NCBI GenBank assembly: GCA_038496675.1
Contig: CM076653.1
Span: 13,990,247 to 14,054,246, forward strand
Length of the DNA stretch: 64,000 nucleotides
Source: Rachycentron canadum
Taxonomy: Eukaryota; Chordata; Actinopteri; Carangiformes; Rachycentridae
Reading direction: 5' to 3'
The notes under the pieces are model-generated. The model did no database searches. It saw nothing but the letters and a program-made list of their open reading frames with translations, and was not told the DNA's origin. Made by a program: the position numbers and the translations under genes. The number at the start of each line of letters is the position of its first letter. Position 1 is the stretch's first letter. Positions 1 through 9,200 of this stretch are shown in pieces.

Positions 1-339
1 TTTGGTGACTAGTCAATTAAGGCACATGCCAATTGATTTTCCGCTGCAGTTTTTTGCTTCTATTTTGATTCTTACAGTCCCACCAGGAAAACCCCCAGTA
101 CTCCAGTGCTACTAAGAGTTAATCAGCCCCTGTCTGTTAGTTACAGTTAACTACACAGTAAGCCATTTATTTGTCCAACATTTGCATGACACAGTCTCTA
201 ATAGACACAAACATTATAAACACTTCTGAGAGGTGACTTTTAGTGGCTCAAAGCAGCATTAGGATGCCAACAGCAGACAACTAATGGCTCACTATAAAGC
301 AGCTAGCCAATTGTAACAGCACCATGTGTCCCTCTAAAT

Positions 340-625
340 GGCCACACTCTCACTTATATACAACTTTAAACCTTAATACAATGTATTACATCACCCAATA
401 AATGGGTGATTTGTAAAAAAATCAACTTGTCACGAAGGAGGAAATTATCTCTAGAGACCCCAGGCATGGGGCAAACATGTTTATTTATTTCTGCTGTGTA
501 GTTGGACATTTTTTATGTCAAGTTTATGGGAACTGACTCACTGTTGGCTAGCCTCAATTTGAGGAACTGAGCTCCTTATCACTTCCCTGCTAGATTCATT
601 TTTCAGCCCCAGAGGCTTGTATTTT
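340..625 (+). repeat. Dispersed repeat, copy A
   Basis: This segment shares a recognisable string of landmarks with 9945-10290: a clause on aggaggaaatt, then gagacc, a stretch around aacatgtttatt, ttctgctgtg, agttggacat and a block ending gggaactgactcact. Two diverged copies in the same orientation in one window identify it as an interspersed repeat. The family resembles a very common fish repeat that I know by sight but cannot name with certainty. It lies within the last intron of bves. Confidence 0.6.
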
Positions 626-969
626 TTTTCTAAACTAGTTTGGATGAAAACACTCCTCTTCTCTATTGGTTAGGGCTAAGGATAGAGCTTTGCTCATCTA
701 AACAGGTTTGGAAAAACAATCAATATGTATTGAAGGTTGGAGCTCACTCATCCCCTGTCTATTACTTGGCCCAGGACTTTTCAGGACTGTGGCCAGGCTG
801 ACAGAGAATCATAGCTCTGTACAGCCATGTATTCCTTCCTCCAGCCATGTTGTCCTTTGTATTCCATATATCATGTATTTTTCATCCCTAAGTGTATATA
901 AACTATTTATATAAATATATATAAACATCTAATTGATTTAGTAATGTTGAAATATTTTTGTATGTTTAG

Positions 970-1097
970 AAAAATCACCAGGCACCAAGACGTCAAAAAT
1001 GAATCCCATAGAAGAAGGCATGGAGGATGACGTTTTCAAAGAATCTGCTTCCCCCGAGTCTCTCCGTATGACCAGCACTTCCACTGAGGAAGTGTAG
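970..1097 (+). CDS. bves: bves (popdc1) terminal coding exon, partial gene
   Basis: The last coding exon of blood vessel epicardial substance, a Popeye-domain membrane protein that binds cAMP and acts in muscle and epithelial membranes. An AG acceptor at 968-969 opens a frame that ends in TAG at 1095-1097. The codon at the junction takes one base from the preceding exon. The frame reads KSPGTKTSKMNPIEEG, MEDDVFKESASPES, then LRMTSTSTEEV. The block KMNPIEEG.EDDVF..ASP matches the C-terminal tail of vertebrate BVES as I recall it (KMKPIEEG..DDDVF.PASP). The extreme C-terminus differs. The Popeye domain and transmembrane segments must lie upstream, outside the window. Placement just before hace1 agrees with the known linkage of the two genes. 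Confidence 0.75.
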
Positions 1098-2715
1098 CCA
1101 GGGAAAGAATACATGCTATCAGTTTTATATCATGCAAGTGTTTCGCAACATAGCAATGATAACCTTATTGAACACCGAAATGGCTGATGCTAATTAAGAA
1201 GTTTAGTTTTATTCTGTAAAATGTTAGTTGATATCTTTATGACAGTTCTTTAAAAACAATTTGGTATCCCCTGAATTTACAGTCTCTTAATTATGTAGAA
1301 ATTACATAGTAATTATGTGACATTTTGAGACATTGCCAAGAAATAACAGTCACGTAGGCCAAACAAACATAATCAGTAAAATGACAATGTTGTAGTGCTA
1401 CAATTACTGGAAAATACCATGTAATTATCACATAATTAACAACTTGTAAATGAATGGGTTACCAACAAAAGTAAATGGGTTTAAGTAAACAAACAATGCT
1501 GAAATAATAATAAGCAATATGATCATCATGAAGTGGTGTTTGTGATTTCCATATGAATGTCAGTCTAATATTCACTCTGGTTTTAGCTTTACCAACACCT
1601 AAGAATGATATCTGGCTTCTTTGCTACTAAATGCTTCACTATGTTCCAAAGCTAGAAACATTGTGTGCTGTTTAGTGCTAAACAGATAGTGTACAGTGAG
1701 CTTTTAGAGACAAGGATGATGAAAATGAAAGATCACCTGTGGGGTTGCTGGGTGTGTGTCACATTGTGTGTGCCTACAACTATTGTATATAGGTCAGATT
1801 TGTAAGAGTGTTAATAATAGTGAAATATACAAAACCTCCATAATGCTTTGAGTACCCGAGCTACCGGTACTATTGAAACCAAAAAAATAGGTACATGTTG
1901 TCAAGGTTGCCAGTCAACAAGAGCTGCACTTTGCGATGCCACAGTAAGGATGGGAACAGTTGATGCAAAGAATAAATCCTCCGTAGACCAGACTGTCTCA
2001 TTTTGGTTCAGCCTTTGCAGTGTACAGCGTCCACGAAGGATCACAGCTTCACAGACCACGTCCTCTGGAGGATGTAGCCCCTGAATTGGGACACAGCTTG
2101 TAATTATTCTTTGTAACAGTGGATGCATTTTTCTCACAACACAATCCTCTAAAAATCTCAATTCCTATAGGGCAGTTTCTTTAGTTTCACCCATGGTTTA
2201 GGATTGTGTGAAAGTGTGTGTGAACAGAACAGGTCAGATTCAGAAATTAATTTTATTATTTTGTGATGAGTAAAACAATATTAATATCAGAATATCACCT
2301 TGGAGGATTTTTCTATGAGTTTTTAAAGATAAGTAAAAATGTCACTTACTGATTACAGTGACACATTGAAGAACTTGTGACATTGTTGGTGTTGCTTTAT
2401 GTGCAGTTGTAATCTTTTGTTACTTTTGACTGTTATTATACTCATATTATACTCTATAATCTACTATTATACTAGTAATTGAAGTATGATGTATGATGAA
2501 TTTTAATGAGATTTATTTTGAGAATTTTGTTTACATGTTGCATAGTAGTTCTTTTGTCCTTTTTTGGTCACCATTTGTTGTTTAAAATGTACCTTATAAA
2601 TAAATGGCAGCAATTGACTGAGATTGTTTTCTAGTAATACATAAAGACCTTAATGAATTAATCTCACACTGACTTGTTGATAAGTTGGATGTCATTATGC
2701 ACATACATACAGTAC
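1098..2715 (+). other. bves 3' UTR and bves-hace1 spacer
   Basis: AT-rich sequence after the bves stop. AATAAA hexamers at 1971-1976 and 2599-2604 are candidate poly(A) signals; the second is followed by T-rich sequence. An 86-codon open frame runs on the minus strand at 2161-1901, with a shorter plus-strand frame opposite it. I do not recognise its product (see findings). Nothing else resembles a gene. Confidence 0.5.
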
Positions 2716-2782
2716 ACACACCAACCAGCCATAACATTATGACCACTTACCTTCATAATGTAATGGCAGATCGGTGTATGTG
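2715..2782. mobile_element. Tc1-type terminal-repeat hairpin (MITE remnant)
   Basis: Two inverted copies of a transposon end sit almost back to back. The left arm reads ACACACCAACCAGCC then ATAACATTATGACCAC. The right arm, on the other strand, reads ACACCGATCTGCC then ATTACATTATGAAG. The motif CATTATGACCAC near CCGATC is the end of a very common fish Tc1-like family whose internal parts are present at about 28.5 and 31.2 kb. With no interior left, this is a miniature or deleted copy. It lies just upstream of the hace1 promoter-like block. Confidence 0.6.
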
Positions 2783-2857
2783 TGAATTTTTTTATAGGGT
2801 GGTCGGACTCCAGCAGAGTGGGTGGCGGTAGTGCACCTTAACGCTGGCTGCATCCCG

Positions 2858-2945
2858 CCAATAACCGAAAGAGAAAAAAAAAGCAGCGGCAGAAGAAGAG
2901 GAACAACTACAACTCCCACAATACAACGCCATCATAACAGGAAGT
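2858..2945 (+). promoter_or_regulatory. hace1 promoter-like motif cluster
   Basis: Three motifs typical of TATA-less vertebrate promoters fall within 90 bp. A CCAAT box is at 2858-2862. A near match to the ZNF143/Staf site is at 2906-2924 (ACTACAACTCCCACAATAC). An ETS-type site, ACAGGAAGT, is at 2937-2945. Local GC is higher than in the flanks, and the first hace1 coding exon follows 200 bp later. No TATA box is seen. The transcription start is not determinable from sequence. Confidence 0.45.
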
Positions 2946-3048
2946 CGTAGCAGTCGTAGTTGAATGGGCAGAGTTGTGTGGCAGGAGAAAATGAGTGTAT
3001 CGTAAGTGACTGTCTGTCAGAGAAACAGTTCCCTTCCTGCCAGCGCCC

Positions 3049-3090
3049 ATGGACGACGAGGAACAACACAACCACAGTAGGAAGAAGTAA
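3049..3090 (+). promoter_or_regulatory. hace1 upstream ORF of 13 codons
   Basis: An ATG in good context (GCCCATGG) opens MDDEEQHNHSRKK and stops at TAA 3088-3090, which is 56 nt before the main start. A further short frame (2964-3005, with an internal ATG at 2991) lies upstream if transcription begins that far out. Such frames usually reduce initiation at the main start. Whether they are in the mRNA depends on the unknown start site. Confidence 0.45.
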
Positions 3091-3099
3091 AACCGACGG

Positions 3100-3147
3100 A
3101 TGAGCCTTTGTTCCCGACGTTCATTCCGCTGGACCGCTCTCCTATGA
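3100..3147 (+). promoter_or_regulatory. Upstream ORF whose stop overlaps the hace1 start
   Basis: ATG at 3100 opens a 15-codon frame (MSLCSRRSFRWTALL), out of frame with hace1. Its TGA is at 3145-3147, inside the sequence CTATGATGG that carries the two candidate hace1 starts (3144 and 3147). A stop overlapping a start is the geometry associated with termination-reinitiation. Confidence 0.5.
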
Positions 3148-3234
3148 TGGAACGGGCGATGGAGCAGCTCAACGTACAGCTCAACCGGCTGACCCGTTCC
3201 CTCCGCCGGGCCAGAACCGTGGAACTTCCGGAAG
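3147..3234 (+). CDS. hace1: hace1 coding exon 1 (residues 1-29)
   Basis: Encodes MERAMEQLNVQLNRLTRS followed by LRRARTVELPE, a basic N-terminal segment. The donor is GAAG|GTAACG. One base carries over (phase 1) and becomes Asp with exon 2. Relative to the human protein as I recall it, the string NVQL is inserted, matching a tandem copy of CAGCTCAAC in the DNA. Confidence 0.93.
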
Positions 3235-6200
3235 GTAACGAAACAGTCCTTAAGGCTTTACGCTATAAAGCATGCTGTTTGACTCAGTCCCTGCCTCGGC
3301 CTCTGTCAGCCACACACTGATAGTCTATAGACCAGTACATCCGTGTGTGTTTTCTGTCTGTGAGTCAGTGTTTTGTTGTTCACACTGACTTGACAGCAGG
3401 ACCTGGGTTTCTTCAAACTGACCTGCTAAAGAGAAAAGTGGTTCCTGGACAATCTCTTGGTGTTTGTAACGACTGGGCTCATGCCTTTTACTGTGGTCCA
3501 ATGATGATACCAGGACCTGGGGACTTCTGCTCTGAACAAATGGGCCACTGAAATGGATGAAAGATCTATATAAACACCTGCTACTCCTTGTTAGTTTGTG
3601 GAAGATTAAAATAATAAAAAAATAAAGGAATATTCATAGCACAAACAAATATTAGTGTGCTCTGAATATTCCTCTGTGAATTTGCTACAGTTTTTGTGAG
3701 TGTGTTTAAATACATTAAATAAACTATAGTTTAACAACAGCAATAACAGAACTCAGAAGACTGTCTTTCATCCCCTATATCAGGTTGTTGCTTTACAAAA
3801 GCATAATTCAATCCCCCTTCTGTACCCCTGTTATTCCACTATGTTGTTTCTAATGACAACATCAGACTCACCAGCAATGGTGCATAGCTACAGTGATTTT
3901 CTTAGACCTTAACAACAGAGCCATTCCTGTCATGTCACAGATAGAGAACAGTGAGTGAAGATACAGTGAGGGTCATGAATGCACATATGTATCCATACGC
4001 TTTCCCACTCTGGGAAATAAATTCATGTGGTACACACAAACAAAAAATAAACAGTGTACCACACAACATGGAATGACTGTGTGTTGTTTTGAAGACATCC
4101 ACTGAAGGATTTATAGGGACTGTGGTCCACCGCCAAACATATCTTATATTGTATTATAGCTATTAAAATTAGCAAAAGAAATCAATGTGTTTTTAAATAA
4201 AAAATAAACATCTATGTGAAAATCAAAGCATTTTAGGAACAGTCAATAATATGCCATTACGCTGTTCCACTGAGTATGTCTAATGGCAGTTTACAGGACT
4301 GCAGAACAGAAAGCCACCTCCAGATCAGGCTCTGTTAAGATTTTTCAATTAAACATTTTCCTCAGCTGGGCTTCCTGAAACATCTATTTGTTCAACACAA
4401 TTCTGCGGATTTTGTCAGTATGTAAAGGGAATCTGCTGCCTCAAATTTCATTTTTAATAGTAGAATTACATTTATAATTTACTTTGTATCACATGAGTTT
4501 TAAATGTAAAACAACTGTTATAACCACACTTAATATCCTGAGTGGAAGAGAAAATTGTTAAAATTGTAAAATTTGTTGATGTGTACTTGTTCCATCCTTC
4601 ATTGCTCATGATAGATATGAAAAGATAAAGCTCAGCTCACATCAGCTGCAAGTGACTATGATTTTGATTGTTATTATTGTTATTGACTTCTAATTATTTC
4701 CTCAGTGACTCAATTGTTCTGTAAAATGCCAGAGAATATTGAAAAACAACCATGACAATTTCCTAAAAACAGAGCAAAACTCAAACAGAGGTTCAGGATT
4801 CAAATTAGAAGTGGTAGTTGTAGAAGTTGTAGTTTTTACTCTAGCTATTGTTATTGACGACAGAACCTAGTCATTATTTTCAATATGGATTCAATATGGA
4901 TGGTCTGTTTTCGTGGGATAATTTCATTCCTCTTGTGTTTCTCCCCACAGACAATGAGACTGCAGTGTACACACTCATGCCAATGGTCATGGCTGACCAA
5001 CACAGGTCAGTATTGAGGCACATTTGCATATTTTTGCCAGTGTTATCCAGTCTGAGGGTGTTTTGTCTGGTTCTTTATGTCTCTATTACTGCAGAGGTGT
5101 AGTGAGTATAGTATAGTTTATGTATATGGTATAGTTTATGTTCAGAAGAAATGCTACTTACTAATACTGTTCCATCCTGTGTCTAAAGGTCAGTGTCAGA
5201 GTTGCTGCTTAACTCCAAGTTTGATGTGAACTACGCCTTTGGACGGGTGAAGAGGAGTCTGCTGCACATTGCTGCCAAGTAAGCACACTCCTGTCATGGA
5301 GGGGTCATAGTAGAGATAGACTCGCCAATATTATATGTATGTATTGTATGCATTATGTGTATAATAAATATAGTAAATATCTCCAGTATCAGCTTGTTTA
5401 TTATGCCTCCATGCTGAATTATTCATCTGTCCCATTCTTGAACGTGATATCTCAGTAACATCTTGATGGAACTTCTTTCAATCTGGCTCAAACATTCACT
5501 TGGACTCAAGGATGAACTGATTTGTTTTTTGTGGCCAAAGTGAAGCACTTTTTAGCCACAACTCTAGACTTTACACAGTTATGACAAAAATTAAGAAAAG
5601 TAGTTCATATTTTATATGATAAACAATGATATAACCTGAAACTAGTCTGAGTGGTGGACAGGCAACTGCGAGGTGGTAAATCTAGTCTGAGTAGTAATTA
5701 GTAGTCAACTGTCAATGTTGTAATGTTAATGATTCCAATGAAACTCTCTAGTGAGGTCAATGGATTTCTGTAAAGCAATGTCACTGTTGAGTTCTTTAAA
5801 TGTAATCTTTCAGTGTAAGATACTTCCAGAGACAGAAGATAGAAAGTAAATTGTTATTGGCAACACCTGTTTGACCGGTCACATATGGAGGAGAGGGGAG
5901 TTAGCAGGACAGCTAATTTGCTCTGTTCTCTGTGTACAGCTGTGGATCAGTGGAGTGTCTGGTTCTGCTGCTAAAGAAGGGAGCCAACCCAAACTACCAG
6001 GACATCTCTGGCTGTACCCCTCTGCACCTTGCTGCTAGGAATGGGTATGAGCCTCATTATACATTTAATATCGCTTCACATTTTGGTGTTGTGTTTACTT
6101 TTAATTCACTTTTAGTATTACTTTCATGTGACAGATCATGTGCTTTGAGTTCACTTTTGGACATTTCAGAGTGTCTGAGCTGTCATCTATGTGTAGCTGT

Positions 6201-9200
6201 AACAGCAGGACAACTCCCAGTGCTCTTAGGGCTCCACAGGTGGCAGAGCTGCCAGCATCCTTGCCGGTGTTGTCAGATTGTGTTAAAACGTGATGGTTTT
6301 TCCTGACTTTTAGATGTTTGAGCTCTGATTTTAGGGGGATTTCTAACATTTATTGGGAAGCTGTCTCTGTCTCCTTACTAACTTGTGCAGCTTTGTGGAA
6401 GATTTCCATATCAACAAATGCCTTTGTTCATCATCTGCAATGTGAAAAGAAAGTAGTCTGCTCATAGGTCATTTATAAGTGCACTGCTGTGTCAGCGTGT
6501 CACTGCACTTTCTCTCATCCTTCTCAACTTTATCCATTACAACTAGTTTTATGGGTCTGTGTTTGTAGTGTTTACAGTCTGCCCTGCTGCTGCTACTGTG
6601 TTGTTCTGTGTACAATGATGTGGAAAAAAGAGGTTATTTAGCTGACTGGCAAACTGTTAGTGGACTCATGGTCCTCTTGACTGATGCATTGAGTCATGGT
6701 CTGTGAAGATTCTGATGCAAAATATTTTCTTTCACTGTTTCCTCAGACAGAAGAAGTGTATGGGCAAGCTATTGGAATATAACGCAGATGTCAACATCTG
6801 CAACAATGAGGGATTGACTGCTGTGAGTGGACTATAATCCTGGTTCATCTTGTACTGTCTCAAAATCATTGTATCTGCTACTGCTTATCAAATCATTGTT
6901 GTGTTGTCTCAGTCACTGTAGTCAATATAGTGCCTGTGTATTCAAACCTGTGCTGCAGATCCATTGGCTGGCAGTGAACGGGCGGACGGAGCTCCTTCAT
7001 GATCTGGTCCAGCATGTGTCCAATGTGGATGTGGAGGATGCCATGGGGCAGACAGCTCTCCATGTAGCGTGTCAGAATGGACACAAAACTGTGAGCCAAT
7101 TATAAATATACTTAGAAGGTAGAAGACCAACACAGGCTGACTCTGTGGGAAATGTACTTTGTAACTACTTTAGCTTTGGCATTGCCTTGCCTAATATTTT
7201 TGCACTGTATTTTATCCATATTTCTGGTTGGGCCCTGACATAGCCACAGGGTAGCCTTGTAGTAGACAGTGAAAAACACTGTATTGTTTTAACTGGTGTT
7301 TTGTAGTTTTCACTTTTAGTCTAGTCATTCTGAAATCTCAGCATCTACTTTGCTGAGTATGGTATTGTTATAGCTGATAGAAATGAGAGTCCAAAAAATA
7401 TGACCCAGTCCATAATAATATTTTAATATTTTAATTTTTATCACCTTTTATCCTGAATGTGGAATGTAGACATCAAAATAACTCAAAATTTTAAAAACTT
7501 TATTGAAATTGTTGTACTTGAATATTGTTGATTGTTTACACTGTTGTTTTCTCTTGTTATTCAGTCTGTCAGTGAATTTATTATATTTAATTCCCAGTAA
7601 GCGATGTGTGTGCTGTGTTTGCTCAGACGGTGTTGTGTCTTCTGGACAGTGGAGCTGACATCAACCGACCAAATGTCTCTGGAGCCACGCCCCTTTATTT
7701 TGCTTGCAGGTGTTGTCCTCACTGATATCGTTGTAAAAATGATGGTTTCATTTCTGGCTTCATAAACAGTAGTTATTAATTCACATAAAATGTCCTACAA
7801 TATTTGTAACATTTACTTTTGCATGTTTTACCAGATTTATTGAAAGGTTTCTTTCTTCTGCAGCCACGGCCAAAGAGACACAGCTCAGATCCTGCTCTCT
7901 CGAGGTGCCAAATACCTGGCTGACAAGAACGGAATCACTCCTCTGGATCTCTGTGTGCAGGTCAGTGTCTCACCAACTTTTGACCTTTCATGCTGTTCAC
8001 CCTTGTTCCTCTTGGTGTTTTGTTGTTCAGTTTGTGCTGAGCTCCTGTTGTTCCTGCTCCTTGTCTGTTCTTAGGGTGGATATGGCGAAACCTGTGAGAT
8101 TCTCATCCAGCACCATAACAGATTGTTCCAGACCCTCATCCAGATGACACAGAATGATGAGATTAAAGAAAATATGGTATAACCATGTTTTCTCTACATT
8201 CATTGATAAATCTTGCATGCATATTCTGTTGAGAGTGAGTATTTGTGTATGTGTGTGTAGCTCAGGCAGGTTCTGGAGCATGTCTCTCAACAGAGTGACA
8301 GTCATTACCAGAGGATCTTGACCAGTCTTGCTGAAGTGGCCACCACCAATGGGCACAAGCTTCTCAGGTGTAATTGTTTAATTATCTATTTATTTATTCA
8401 ATATTTTGTTTTTTCTTATTTGATTTATGTTGCATGTGTATTGCTTGTTACATGTAACTTTTTTCAGTTATAGTTATTTATTTATTTTATGTTAATTTTT
8501 CATGTCAAAAAGCATTGTCTTATGCGTGTCTCATTTCTCAAGTACATAACTGTACTGGACAGCGTAGTGCAAAGTCACAAATGTACATTTCAATTATCTC
8601 CCTTCCCTATATTGCAGCAGTGTCATCTCTGTCAGTATGTTTGATTTTATGTAGTTGTTGAAAATTGATCTTTGAGTACATCTAACAATCCCTCTTCTCC
8701 CTCCATCCACCCTCAGCCTGTCCAGCAGTTATGAAGCTCAGATGAAAAGTCTGCTGAGAATTGTTCGTATTTTCTGCCATGTTTTCCGCCTGGGGCCTTC
8801 ATCACCCAACAATGGCAATGACATGGGCTACAATGGCAACAAGACGCCTCGCAGCCAGGTCTTTAAGGTTGTAAGATAAGTCTCCAGACAGTTTCCAGAC
8901 CAGAATGGCAAAGTTAAGAGTTTGTGGTCCTGTGATTGCTGACAAAGCAATCCCACTATATGTAGTTGTAAGGTCAAATAAATAAAATCAAATGTTATAT
9001 TGTTATTTGTTATATTCTCCTTGTATTCAGCTTTATGATTTCTTTGATAGTTTTTATATTTATAACGGGTGGGTTAGTGGATGACATCACAGCTAGAGTA
9101 GGAGACACTGTTAAACCTGAGAATAGCAGATCAGGAGGAAAAAAGGAAGGCAGCCATTTTTAAAATTGCAGCACAGGCCACATTTCTGGCTCCACAGACA

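Noticed and set aside
3108..3143. In-frame N-terminal extension of HACE1 from a TTG at 3108
   Set aside because: No in-frame ATG exists between the TAG at 3078 and 3144, and the conserved protein begins at MERAMEQL (3147).
6741..6751. Second acceptor AG at 6749-6750 for exon 5 (CAGACAG)
   Set aside because: Its use would shift the frame, whereas the AG at 6746 continues the conserved ARNGQKKC sequence.
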